Origin: Ignavibacteriota bacterium
GTDB taxonomy: Bacteria; Bacteroidota; Ignavibacteria; Ignavibacteriales; Melioribacteraceae
DNA: 64,000 nucleotides
Assembly: GCA_016716225.1 (NCBI GenBank)
Contig: JADJWT010000001.1
Span: forward strand, 3,172,501 to 3,236,500
Direction: 5' to 3'
The notes beneath the pieces are model-generated. The model was not told where the DNA came from, ran no database searches, and saw only the letters and a list, made by a program, of their open reading frames with translations. The position numbers and the translations under genes were made by a program. Positions 35,183 through 44,253 of this stretch are shown here, piece after piece; the first letter of the stretch is position 1; each line of letters begins with the position of its first letter.

Positions 35183-36721
35183 ATGACTTTAAAAATTCTT
35201 AATTTAATGACAAAAATGATAATTTTGATTTTACTCATTAAATCAATTTCAATTGCTCAAAATCAAAAAAAAATATCAAACTTTGGAGAGTTAAGCTTAA
35301 TATTAAATGTTTTAGATTATGGCGCAATTGGTGACGGTATACAATTAAATACAAAAGCTTTTCAAAAAGCAATAAATGACTGTTCGATTAGTGGAGGAAA
35401 GATTATTATTCCACCCGGTAAATATTTAACTGGATCTTTAACAATCAAAAGCAATGTGACAATTGAAATACTAAATGGAGCTGCTATTTTAGGTTCAACA
35501 AAATTAACGGATTATGAAGAACATATTCCTGAACTTCAATCATATAATGATGTTTTTTTACGTTACAGTTTGTTCTATGCTGAAAAAGCTGAAAATATTA
35601 AAATTAGCGGAGATGGTACAATTGATGGTCAAGGTTCATCTTTTATCAGAACAACCAAAGAAAAACCGCAGAGATATATGAATCGACCATATGTGATACG
35701 TTTTGTTGAATGTAAAAATGTATCAATTGAAAATATTAATATGCAGAATTCTGCAATGTGGATGCAGCAATATTTAGCTTGCGAATATCTTACGATTAGA
35801 GGAATAAAAGTTTATAACCATGCAAATTATAATAATGATATGATGGATATTGACGGATGTAAAAATGTAATTATTTCCGATTGTTTTGGAGATACTGATG
35901 ATGATGGAATTACTTTAAAAAGTACAAGCAATAGAATTACAGAAAATGTAACAATTACCAATTGTGTTGTTAGTAGCCATTGTAATGCAATTAAATTAGG
36001 CACAGAATCAATTGGCGGATTTAAGAATATCACAATTTCAAATATTGTTGTAAAGCCGTCTGAATCTAAAACAAAAATAACTGGCTATCACGCTGGAATT
36101 AGCGGAATAACATTAGGAATGGTAGATGGTGGAATTTTAGACGGTGTGATGATTAATAATATTATAATCGATGGACCGCAAGTTCCAATATTTTTAAGAT
36201 TAGGAAATAGAGGAAGAACAATAAGAGATGATATGCAAAAACCAAATGTTGGCGTATTTCAAAATGTAAATATTTCTAATATAATTGCTTCAAATACTGG
36301 ACAATTCGGTTGTTCAGTTACGGGCTTAGAAAATTATCCAATAAAAAATATTTCATTATCAAATATTAGCATTCACTATAAAGGCGGAATAACAGAAGAA
36401 ATAAGTTTGGTTGTTCCTGAATTAGAGAATGAGTATCCTGAAAGTAACATGTTTGGAATACTTCCTTCATATGGATTTTATTTTAGAAACATTGAAAATT
36501 TGAAATTAGATAATATTGATTTTAGATTAACTGAGAAAGACACTAGGTATTCAATGATTTTTAAAGGTATTAATATTCTTACATTAAAAAATATTCTAAT
36601 AAATAATAATTATTCTGAAAAAGGAGTAGTTTTATTTGATAAGGTAATGCGCACTAATCTGGAAAATCCAAAAATTAATTACGGAAGTTCTAAATATTTT
36701 GATTATATGAATGTGGATTAG
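35183..36721 (+). CDS. Divergent GH28-family protein, secreted
   Basis: 512 residues with signal peptide (ending SISIAQ). A right-handed beta-helix with an N-terminal VLDYGAIGDGIQLNTKAFQKAI block typical of GH28 and pectate-lyase-superfamily proteins. The NxD block (NNDMMDIDGCKNV) and DD block (GDTDDDGITLKS) are present. The usual GHG is replaced by SHC (SSHCNAIKLGTES) and the RxK position by FLRLGNRGR, so chemistry may differ from polygalacturonase. Likely acts on a branched pectin or another uronide-containing glycan. Compare the canonical GH28 at 3753. Confidence 0.8.
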   Translation: MTLKILNLMTKMIILILLIKSISIAQNQKKISNFGELSLILNVLDYGAIGDGIQLNTKAFQKAINDCSISGGKIIIPPGKYLTGSLTIKSNVTIEILNGAAILGSTKLTDYEEHIPELQSYNDVFLRYSLFYAEKAENIKISGDGTIDGQGSSFIRTTKEKPQRYMNRPYVIRFVECKNVSIENINMQNSAMWMQQYLACEYLTIRGIKVYNHANYNNDMMDIDGCKNVIISDCFGDTDDDGITLKSTSNRITENVTITNCVVSSHCNAIKLGTESIGGFKNITISNIVVKPSESKTKITGYHAGISGITLGMVDGGILDGVMINNIIIDGPQVPIFLRLGNRGRTIRDDMQKPNVGVFQNVNISNIIASNTGQFGCSVTGLENYPIKNISLSNISIHYKGGITEEISLVVPELENEYPESNMFGILPSYGFYFRNIENLKLDNIDFRLTEKDTRYSMIFKGINILTLKNILINNNYSEKGVVLFDKVMRTNLENPKINYGSSKYFDYMNVD

Positions 36722-36780
36722 TTTTCTTCGCGGTAATAAAATTCAAAAATTATTTAATAAAACATCGTAAGTAAAAAATA

Positions 36781-37917
36781 TTGAAAAACACAAAAATACT
36801 TATTGCAGTTGATTCATTTAAAGGAAGTTTATCCTCAAGTAATGCTGCAAAAATTATTTCTAAAGGATTTTTAAAAATTAATCCAAATTTGGAAATTAAA
36901 ACAGTTGCAATTGCTGATGGAGGAGAAGGAACTGTTGAAGCATTTATTGAAAATTTTGGCGGGAAGTACGTTTCAGCTTATGTAAGTAATCCTTTAAAAA
37001 AAAGGATTAGAGCAAAATTTGGTTTAATTGAAAATGAAAAAACTGCAATAATTGAAATGTCTGCCGCGTCCGGGATCAATTTAATTTTACCTGAAGAAAG
37101 AAACCCACTTTTTTCTTCAACTTTTGGGACCGGTGAACTGATTCTAAAAGCTTTAAAGAATAATGTAAATAAAATTATTTTAGGAATTGGTGGAAGCGCA
37201 ACAAATGACGGTGGAATTGGATTAGCTTCTGCTCTTGGAATAAAATTTCTAAATAAAAATAATAAACAAATTGGAATTAATGCTGAAGTTTTAAGTGAAC
37301 TGGAGTTTATTAATATTCAAGATAGAAATAAATTAATTAAATCAGTCCAATTAATTGTACTTAGTGATGTTACAAACCCTTTACTTGGCCAAAATGGTGC
37401 TTCATTTGTGTATGCAAAACAAAAAGGGGCAACTAATGATACAATTAAAATTCTTGAAGAAAATCTTAAAAATTTGGTTAGAGTTGTAAAAAAAGATCTC
37501 AATCTTCATATTGAGAGTTTACCATGTACTGGTGCCGGTGGTGGTTTAACTTATGGATTAGTTACATTTTTCAATGCCAAAACTGTAAATGGAATTGAAT
37601 TTCTGATTAACCAGCTAAATTTGGATGAAGTAATAAAACAATTTGATTATGTAATTACCGGCGAAGGAAAAATGGATATCCAAACAACTTATAATAAGGC
37701 TCCATGGGGAATTATGAAAATTGCAAAAAAGTATGATAAAAAAATTATTGGAATCGCCGGAAAAATTGAAGATAACGAAGAAAAAATTCTAAGTAAAAAT
37801 TTCAATTATCTTTATTCAATGGTAAATTCAAAAGTTTCATACAATGAATCAATAAAACACCCAAAAGCAATTTTAAATAAATTAAGTCAAAAAATTGCTA
37901 AAGAACTTTTTTGTTAA
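36781..37917 (+). CDS. Glycerate kinase (GlxK/GarK family)
   Basis: Phosphorylates D-glycerate, a product of sugar-acid breakdown, to 2-phosphoglycerate. 378 residues. Marks: IAVDSFKGSLSSSNAAKIIS, VAIADGGEGTVEAFIE, FGTGELILKAL, ILGIGGSATNDGGIGLASALG, and GAGGGLTYGLVTFF near 250. Begins with TTG at 36781; there is no nearby in-frame ATG. No tartronate-semialdehyde enzymes are present nearby, so the glycerate source is unclear. Followed by a 286-bp gene-free stretch containing the promoter and operator of the regulator gene. Confidence 0.92.
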   Translation: MKNTKILIAVDSFKGSLSSSNAAKIISKGFLKINPNLEIKTVAIADGGEGTVEAFIENFGGKYVSAYVSNPLKKRIRAKFGLIENEKTAIIEMSAASGINLILPEERNPLFSSTFGTGELILKALKNNVNKIILGIGGSATNDGGIGLASALGIKFLNKNNKQIGINAEVLSELEFINIQDRNKLIKSVQLIVLSDVTNPLLGQNGASFVYAKQKGATNDTIKILEENLKNLVRVVKKDLNLHIESLPCTGAGGGLTYGLVTFFNAKTVNGIEFLINQLNLDEVIKQFDYVITGEGKMDIQTTYNKAPWGIMKIAKKYDKKIIGIAGKIEDNEEKILSKNFNYLYSMVNSKVSYNESIKHPKAILNKLSQKIAKELFC

Positions 37918-37997
37918 TTATTATTATTGAATTTTAAATATGTAAACATTTGACAAAGAAAATAAAATTTTACTTTGAATAATTTGAGGGATTCATT

Positions 37998-38023
37998 AAC
38001 TTAGTATACCTAATATATCCAAT
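37998..38023 (+). promoter_or_regulatory. GTATACC operator-like site 2 with upstream promoter-like boxes
   Basis: The 14-base string taacttagtatacc here is identical to site 1. Upstream, TTTGACA (37949-37955) and TACTTTG (37971-37977) are spaced like a Bacteroidota-type -33/-7 promoter. A further partial half-site, cttggtatg, occurs at 38038-38046. The site lies about 180 bp before the GntR/LacI regulator start, consistent with autoregulation. The rest of the 37918-38203 gap shows no gene. Confidence 0.55.
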
Positions 38024-38203
38024 AAACCAAATGGTAGCTTGGTATGTTTTGCAGGATTAACAGTAAAATAGAATAAATCAATTTTATACTATTTGGTTAA
38101 AATGTAATTAATTTGGTTATTAGAAAAAATTGGAAGTTTTTGACAACTTTTCATATTTAATTAATCAAATAGTTGCAAAAGTAAAAATATTAAGAGGTGA
38201 AAC

Positions 38204-39322
38204 TTGAAAATCGATTTAAATGATCCGACTCCTTTTTATGAGCAAATTGAAAATATTATCAGATACGAAATTAAAACTGGAGTTTTAAAAGAAGGTGATC
38301 AAATAGGATCACACAATGAACTTGCCGGAAAGTATAGTGTAAGTTTAATTACAATCAAAAAAGCATTATCAAATTTAATAAAAGATGGCGCATTAATTAG
38401 TAGAATTGGTAAAGGAACTTTCGTTAGTTCCGGTGAAAAAAAATTAGATTTATCCAAACATCAAAGCATTGGATTAGTACTAAGAGATCTAAATCATCCA
38501 TTTTTCTCTCCAATTGTAAAAAGTGTTGAAAAAAAAGTATCAGATTTGGGTTATAATTTATTATTAGCAAGCACTTCCGGTGATATAGAAAAAGAAGAAA
38601 ATCAAATTACCCATTTTAAGAGAATTGGTGTTAGCGGATTAATAATTGCCTCAATGTCATTAGATTATAATGCTTCAGATTATATCAAAAAACTTCAGAT
38701 TACTAATTTCCCTTATATTATGATTTCTTATATGCATGACCCGGATTATTGGTATGTAGGAATTGAGCAAGAACTTGGCGGATATCTAGCAACAAGACAT
38801 CTTATTAATTTAGGTTATAAAAAAATTGGCTGTGTTCACGGAGGAAAGGGAAATGTATTAGGGGAAATCAGAAAAAATGGTTACTCAAGAGCTTTATCCG
38901 AAAAGAATATTCCATATAACTCAAAGTATATTTATTATCTGGATCAGCAGAAAAGTAGATTCGAATCCGGAAATGATTTCGGCAAAATATTCACTCAAAT
39001 TGATGATAAACCCGAAGCTTTGTTTTTCTATACAGACTCTTCTGCTTTAGGATTTCAGCAAGCCGTGATGGAAAAAGGTTTAAAGATACCGGATGATGTA
39101 GCAATTGTTGGATTTAATGATATAGAATTAGCAAAATACGCGGCTGTTCCATTAACAACTATTAAACAAGATGCATCCAAAATTGGAAAATTAGCAGCAG
39201 AAATTGTAATTAGCAGAATTGAAGGAAAAGAACAGCCAAATAGGACAATACTAAAACCGGAATTAATAATACGTGAATCTTGCGGAGCAAAAAAATTAGT
39301 ATTGAAAATGAAAGTAAAATAA
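38204..39322 (+). CDS. GntR/LacI hybrid transcriptional regulator (AraR-like)
   Basis: 372 residues: a GntR winged helix (residues about 8-72; PFYEQIENIIRYEI, GSHNELAGKYSVSLITIKKAL, IGKGTFVSSG) joined to a LacI-type sugar-binding domain (SIGLVLRDLNHPFFSPIVKSVEKKV to PDDVAIVGFNDIELAKYAAVPLTTI). This fusion is that of Bacillus AraR and of many Bacteroidota sugar regulators. TTG start at 38204 with a strong Shine-Dalgarno (AGAGGTGA, 38192-38199). Operator-like sites with GTATACC occur before this gene and before 25666 and 46162, making it the likely controller of the second cluster. Confidence 0.9.
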   Translation: MKIDLNDPTPFYEQIENIIRYEIKTGVLKEGDQIGSHNELAGKYSVSLITIKKALSNLIKDGALISRIGKGTFVSSGEKKLDLSKHQSIGLVLRDLNHPFFSPIVKSVEKKVSDLGYNLLLASTSGDIEKEENQITHFKRIGVSGLIIASMSLDYNASDYIKKLQITNFPYIMISYMHDPDYWYVGIEQELGGYLATRHLINLGYKKIGCVHGGKGNVLGEIRKNGYSRALSEKNIPYNSKYIYYLDQQKSRFESGNDFGKIFTQIDDKPEALFFYTDSSALGFQQAVMEKGLKIPDDVAIVGFNDIELAKYAAVPLTTIKQDASKIGKLAAEIVISRIEGKEQPNRTILKPELIIRESCGAKKLVLKMKVK

Positions 39323-39400
39323 TTTCGAATAATTAACATTTTTGGATTAAAAATAATATTAAATATTTAGCTAATAATATTGAATATACAAACGGATGAA

Positions 39401-41197
39401 ATGATGTTAAATATTAAAGAAAACAAATTCAGAACAAAAATTAACTTATGTGGATTATGGAATTTTAGAGTTGATCGTCTTAAAATAGGCGAACAAGAAA
39501 ATTGGTATAAAGAATATAAAGTAGAATTTGATATCGCTGTTCCGGGAAGTTGGAATGAACAGTTAGAAACCGAAGGATTAATGAACTATTTAGGTGATGT
39601 CTGGTACCAAAAAGAGTTTTTCATTCCAAAAGATTTTAACAAAGGTAAAATATTTTTGAGAATTGACTCTGCTGATTATCATTCTAAATTATGGATAAAT
39701 GGAACTTATGTCGGTGAAAATATTGGCGGATTTTTACCATTTGAATTCGATATTACAAACTTTATTAAAACTGATGAAACAAATCTAATTTCTCTTAAAG
39801 TTGATAACGAATTAAATTGCAATACAATTCCGCAAGGCATTAGTTCATTAGATTATGAAAAAGAAGATAGAATAAGAGAGGAAACTTACCCTCCAACACG
39901 ATTTGATTATTTTCCCTTTGGCGGAATTCATCGCCCAATTTATATTTATTCAACTCCAAAGGATTTTATTCATGATGTAAAAATCAAATCAAAAATCATT
40001 AGCGATAAAAACGCTAAAATTATAGTAACTACTTTAGTTAAATCTGAAAAAGCAAACTTAATTAGATATGAAATATCACATAGAAGTAAAAAGATTGAAA
40101 GCATATTTGATATTTTAAAACAAAAATCTTCAAATGAAATCAATATTGAAAATTGTCAACTTTGGGAAATTGAAAATCCATTTTTGTATAAAATAACTAT
40201 TATATTACTGAAAGATGAAGAAATTCTCGATTCATATGAAATGGATTTTGGAGTTAGAGAAATTAAAGTTGATGGTGTTAAACTCTTACTTAATAACAAA
40301 CCTATTTTTCTTAAAGGATTTGGTAAGCATGAGGATTTTCCAATAATTGGTAAAGGACTTAATTTACCGTTATTAGTAAAAGATTTTTCATTATTAAAAT
40401 GGATAAATGCAAATTCTTTTCGCACTTCGCATTATCCATATGCTGAAGAATGGCTTGATTTTGCAGATAAAAAAGGAATTTTGGTAATAGATGAAATTCC
40501 GGCAGTTAGTTTGGATTTTAGAAAAATAACTGAGCATACTCTAAGCAATCATAAAGATTTTATTAAAAGACTAATCGACAGGGATTATAATCATCCTTCT
40601 GTAATAATGTGGGCTCCGGGTAATGAACCAAATTTGGTTGGTGAGAGCAGTTATTATAATGGAAGCGGAGATAATTACTGGAAAGAAATTTGCAGCTATA
40701 CTAAATCTTTAGATGATTCACGACCAATTACAATTCCAAATTGCCAACGGGCTGGAATTGAGGATCCAGTATTCAAATATTCAGATATTATTTCACTAAA
40801 TAGATATTATGGCTGGTATGAAAATCCGGGTAATTTAGAAACCGCAATAATCCGTATGGAAGATGAGATGGATGTTATTGCAAATAAATACAAGAAACCT
40901 GTTATTGTTACGGAATTTGGAACTGATACTGTACCTGGATTTCACTCCATTTCAGATCAGATGTATACGGAAGAATATCAGTCAAAGTTCTTAGAGCTTT
41001 ATTGTAATTTAATTGAATCCAAAAATTATACAGTTGGTGAACATGTTTGGAACTTTGCCGATTTCAAAACTCCTCAGAATTTTAGAAGAGTTGTAAATAA
41101 TCTGAAAGGTGTATTTACTCGAACTCGCGATCCAAAACAAGCTGCTTTTGTTCTTAAGAGGATCTGGAATAAAAATAAAAATAGAAGAGAATTATAA
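39401..41197 (+). CDS. GH2 beta-glucuronidase
   Basis: Hydrolyses terminal beta-glucuronides. It has the GH2 order: jelly-roll (VPGSWNEQL, VWYQKEFFIP), Ig-like domain, then a TIM barrel with KGFGKHEDFP, RTSHYPYAEEWLDFAD, acid/base Glu in WAPGNEPN (around 415 from the upstream TTG) and nucleophile Glu in VTEFGTDTVPG (around 511). The NLKGVFTRTRDPK stretch near the C-terminus keeps the N-x-K motif that recognises the glucuronate carboxylate, which separates it from beta-galactosidases. No signal peptide was seen, so it is probably cytoplasmic. ATG at 39401 preferred; TTG at 39380 also possible. Confidence 0.92.
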   Translation: MMLNIKENKFRTKINLCGLWNFRVDRLKIGEQENWYKEYKVEFDIAVPGSWNEQLETEGLMNYLGDVWYQKEFFIPKDFNKGKIFLRIDSADYHSKLWINGTYVGENIGGFLPFEFDITNFIKTDETNLISLKVDNELNCNTIPQGISSLDYEKEDRIREETYPPTRFDYFPFGGIHRPIYIYSTPKDFIHDVKIKSKIISDKNAKIIVTTLVKSEKANLIRYEISHRSKKIESIFDILKQKSSNEINIENCQLWEIENPFLYKITIILLKDEEILDSYEMDFGVREIKVDGVKLLLNNKPIFLKGFGKHEDFPIIGKGLNLPLLVKDFSLLKWINANSFRTSHYPYAEEWLDFADKKGILVIDEIPAVSLDFRKITEHTLSNHKDFIKRLIDRDYNHPSVIMWAPGNEPNLVGESSYYNGSGDNYWKEICSYTKSLDDSRPITIPNCQRAGIEDPVFKYSDIISLNRYYGWYENPGNLETAIIRMEDEMDVIANKYKKPVIVTEFGTDTVPGFHSISDQMYTEEYQSKFLELYCNLIESKNYTVGEHVWNFADFKTPQNFRRVVNNLKGVFTRTRDPKQAAFVLKRIWNKNKNRREL

Positions 41198-41198
41198 A

Positions 41199-42893
41199 AT
41201 GTTTGGACTTTCTATTTGGGATATTTTAGTTGTTGGCATTTACATTTTTGTAATATTGATGTTAGGATGGCAATCAAAGAAAAAGGTTAATTCCACCGGT
41301 GATTATTTTATGGGCAACAGACGTGGCAGTAAAATTATGATGATTGCGAATGCAATTGGTGCAGGCACTCATACGAATCAGGCTGTTTTAGTAGCAGGTG
41401 CAACATACGAGATTGGACTGGCAGGTGTTTGGTATCAATGGTTTTTTTTATTTGCAACACCTTTCTTTTGGCTTATTGCACCAATATATAGAAGATTACG
41501 TTACATAACAATGGCAGATTTCTTTGAACGAAGATACGGTTCTAAAATGGGTGTTCTTTATGCATTTATGGGATTACTTTTTTTTACACTAAATATTGGA
41601 TTATTACTTAAAGGTACAAGTACTGTTTTAGAATCAATAACAGGAGGAGAATTATCAACGGTATTGATTGTCTTAGGGTTAACAGTTTTCTTTTTGGCTT
41701 ATAGTGTCCTTGGAGGATTAGTTTCTGCACTTAGAATAAATGTATTGCAGGGATTTTTTGTTGTAATACTCTCTTTTTTATTAATTCCTTTTGCACTTTT
41801 TGCCGGTGGTGGAATAACAGAAATTAAATCGAGTTTGCCAGAATATATGTTCAGCTTTGTGGCTCCAAAAGAAGTTACACTTTTTTTTATCGTCATGGTT
41901 GTTCTTAATGGACTTGTTGGTGTTGTAGTAGAACCACATCATATGGCAATTGGCGGTGCGGGTAAATCTGAACTTAATTGCAGAACTGGTTGGACTTATG
42001 GAAATTTTGTAAAACGATTTGCAACATTGGGGTGGGCATTTATCGGAGTATTTGCTGCAGCATTGTATCCTGGTTTAGATCATGCAAATCGTGAGCAAGC
42101 TTTTGGAATTGCAGTCTCAAAATTATTACCTGTTGGTTTACTAGGATTAATGATTTCTGCAATGATTGCAATGGTTCTTGGGGCAAGTCATAATTTTATG
42201 GTAGGGGGTTCAGCATTATTTACACGAAATGTTTATAAAAAATACATTCATAAGAATTCATCTGATGATAAATTGTTAGCTGTTGGCAGAATATCATCGC
42301 TTATAATTGTTATTGGCGGTGTAACTATCGCTCTTACACTTTCAAGCGTTCTTGAAGGTATTAAATTTTTATGGCAGATTACTTCATTCTTTGGATTATC
42401 GTTTTGGTTAGGAGTAATGTGGAAAAAGGCTAATAGAATTGGAGCCGCAGCAAGTATTATTGTTATGAGTATAATTGCAATTGTTACGGGTCCATGGATT
42501 TTAAAATTTCCATTTGAATATCAAATTGCATTATATCTTCCTGCGGGATTTCTAGTAATGATAATAACAAGTTTGCTAACTAAACCAGAATCAGAAGTTA
42601 AATTGAATGAATTTTATACATTACTGCATACGCCCGTTGGCGAAGAGTATAAATTAAAAGAAAAGGGTATTGAAATTTTGTTGGAAGGTCAAGCTGAAAA
42701 ATCTATTTCTTTACAGAACTCAGATATTGCACTTGAAGATAAAGGATATGGATTGCTAATTGTGGATTTAATGAGTTTATATAAAAAATTTAACTTTAAT
42801 AAATATAGTATAGATTTGAAAGGTTTTGGTTTTGCAATTCTATTTGTTTTGGCAATTCTGGCATTTGGAATATTCTCTGCAAACATTGGTTGA
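41199..42893 (+). CDS. Sodium:solute symporter (SSS family)
   Basis: Sodium-coupled importer with about 13 membrane helices. It starts MFGLSIWDILVVGIYIFVIL and has the SSS marks STGDYFMGNRRGSK, ANAIGAGTHTNQAVLVAGATYE, RYITMADFFERRYG and SVLGGLVSALRINVLQGF. The start chosen is ATG 41199, preceded by AGAAGAGA; a longer frame beginning inside the GH2 gene is unlikely because the membrane domain begins at this ATG. The start lies two bases after the beta-glucuronidase stop, so the substrate may be a glucuronide or the glucuronate-bearing oligosaccharide, by context only. Confidence 0.88.
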   Translation: MFGLSIWDILVVGIYIFVILMLGWQSKKKVNSTGDYFMGNRRGSKIMMIANAIGAGTHTNQAVLVAGATYEIGLAGVWYQWFFLFATPFFWLIAPIYRRLRYITMADFFERRYGSKMGVLYAFMGLLFFTLNIGLLLKGTSTVLESITGGELSTVLIVLGLTVFFLAYSVLGGLVSALRINVLQGFFVVILSFLLIPFALFAGGGITEIKSSLPEYMFSFVAPKEVTLFFIVMVVLNGLVGVVVEPHHMAIGGAGKSELNCRTGWTYGNFVKRFATLGWAFIGVFAAALYPGLDHANREQAFGIAVSKLLPVGLLGLMISAMIAMVLGASHNFMVGGSALFTRNVYKKYIHKNSSDDKLLAVGRISSLIIVIGGVTIALTLSSVLEGIKFLWQITSFFGLSFWLGVMWKKANRIGAAASIIVMSIIAIVTGPWILKFPFEYQIALYLPAGFLVMIITSLLTKPESEVKLNEFYTLLHTPVGEEYKLKEKGIEILLEGQAEKSISLQNSDIALEDKGYGLLIVDLMSLYKKFNFNKYSIDLKGFGFAILFVLAILAFGIFSANIG

Positions 42894-42998
42894 GAAATAT
42901 ATTAAAGAAAATGAAATTTATTATAAAATGATATTGTTACAGATTATTAATTAAAAATTTTAAATACACGAAATATTCTATATAAATTGAAAAAGTCT

Positions 42999-44231
42999 AT
43001 GATAAAAAAAATAGCATTATTTTTAACCGCAATGGGACCCGGAATTTTCTTAGTTGGTTATAATATTGGAACGGGAAGTGTAACATCAATGGCTTCTGCA
43101 GGAGCTAGTTATGGAATGAACTTAACTTGGGCAGTTCTTTTATCTTGTGTTTTTACATTCATCCTAATTGTCACTTTTGGTCAGTATACTTTAATTACAG
43201 GCAAAACAGCAATTCAAAGTTTTAAAGAAAATTTTGGTAAAGTACCCGCTCAAATAGTTTTATGGTCATTAATTATTTCAGAAATGATTTCCAGTATTGG
43301 TGTAATGGCAATTGTTTCTGAAGTAATCCACGAGTATTCAAAAATTCTATCCGGCTCCGGAGATGGAATTAGCACTATTATAATAACTATAGTAATAGCT
43401 GTAATAATTGTAGGACTTCTTTTTAATGGCAAATATTCTTTAGTTGAAAAAATATCAATTGTTTTTGTTACAATTATGGGGTTTAGTTTTCTTCTTACAT
43501 CTTTTATAGTAATTGATAATCCCTCTGAAATTTTAATTGGAATGATCCCCAATATTCCTAACGAAGCAAATGCCGGACTTATTGTTGCTGGAATGATTGG
43601 CACAACAATGGGTGGCGTTCTATATGTAATCAGATCGGTTACTGTTAAAGAAAAAAAATGGAATATATCAGATCTAAAAAATGAAAAGAAAGATGCTTTA
43701 CTTTCTGCATTTTTAATGTTTTTGTTAAGTGCCGCAATTATGGCCGCAGCCGCCGGAACATTACATCCACAAGGATTGAAAATTGATAATGCAATAGATA
43801 TGGTAAAATTATTGGAACCTTTAGCAGGAAGATTTGCAATTTCACTTTTTGTTGCCGGATTAGTTGCTGCTGGAGTTTCATCACTTTTTCCACATTATAT
43901 GCTTGTGCCAATGTTATTTTCAGATTATCAAAATAAAAAATTGGATCTTTCGACATTTAGGAATAGAGGAATTATAATTTTTTATGCCTTACTTGGATTA
44001 GTGGTCCCAATTTTTGGAGGTAGTCCGGTTCTTGTTATGATTGTATCGCAAGCATTAGCATTAATTGCTACTCCAATAGTTTTAATATTAATGTGGATTC
44101 AAATAAATGATAAAAAGATACTTGGCGAATATTCAGCATCAAGAATTAAAAATATTGTAATTGGACTAATTACTTTATTTACCATTTATATTTCTATCAT
44201 TGGTTTTTTAGGGATTATTGAACTTACATAA
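42999..44231 (+). CDS. Nramp-like membrane transporter lacking the metal-binding motifs
   Basis: About 410 residues, 11 or so membrane helices, LeuT-fold Nramp-type pattern (MGPGIFLVGYNIGTGSVTSMASAGASYGM in helix 1; AGMIGTTMGGVLYVIRSVTVK in helix 6). The canonical DPGN of helix 1 is replaced by GPGI/GYNIG and the MPH of helix 6 by MGGV, so manganese or iron transport is doubtful. It lies in a sugar locus between an SSS symporter and GH105, so the substrate may be something other than a divalent metal. TTG 42987 is an alternative start. The gap before it (42894-42998) shows nothing notable. Confidence 0.7.
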   Translation: MIKKIALFLTAMGPGIFLVGYNIGTGSVTSMASAGASYGMNLTWAVLLSCVFTFILIVTFGQYTLITGKTAIQSFKENFGKVPAQIVLWSLIISEMISSIGVMAIVSEVIHEYSKILSGSGDGISTIIITIVIAVIIVGLLFNGKYSLVEKISIVFVTIMGFSFLLTSFIVIDNPSEILIGMIPNIPNEANAGLIVAGMIGTTMGGVLYVIRSVTVKEKKWNISDLKNEKKDALLSAFLMFLLSAAIMAAAAGTLHPQGLKIDNAIDMVKLLEPLAGRFAISLFVAGLVAAGVSSLFPHYMLVPMLFSDYQNKKLDLSTFRNRGIIIFYALLGLVVPIFGGSPVLVMIVSQALALIATPIVLILMWIQINDKKILGEYSASRIKNIVIGLITLFTIYISIIGFLGIIELT

Positions 44232-44253
44232 TTATCATAAAAAAAATTATAGT

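Noticed and set aside
41109..41198. Upstream extension of the sodium:solute symporter gene
   Set aside because: The extension overlaps the end of the beta-glucuronidase gene and precedes a typical transporter start with its own Shine-Dalgarno at 41199.
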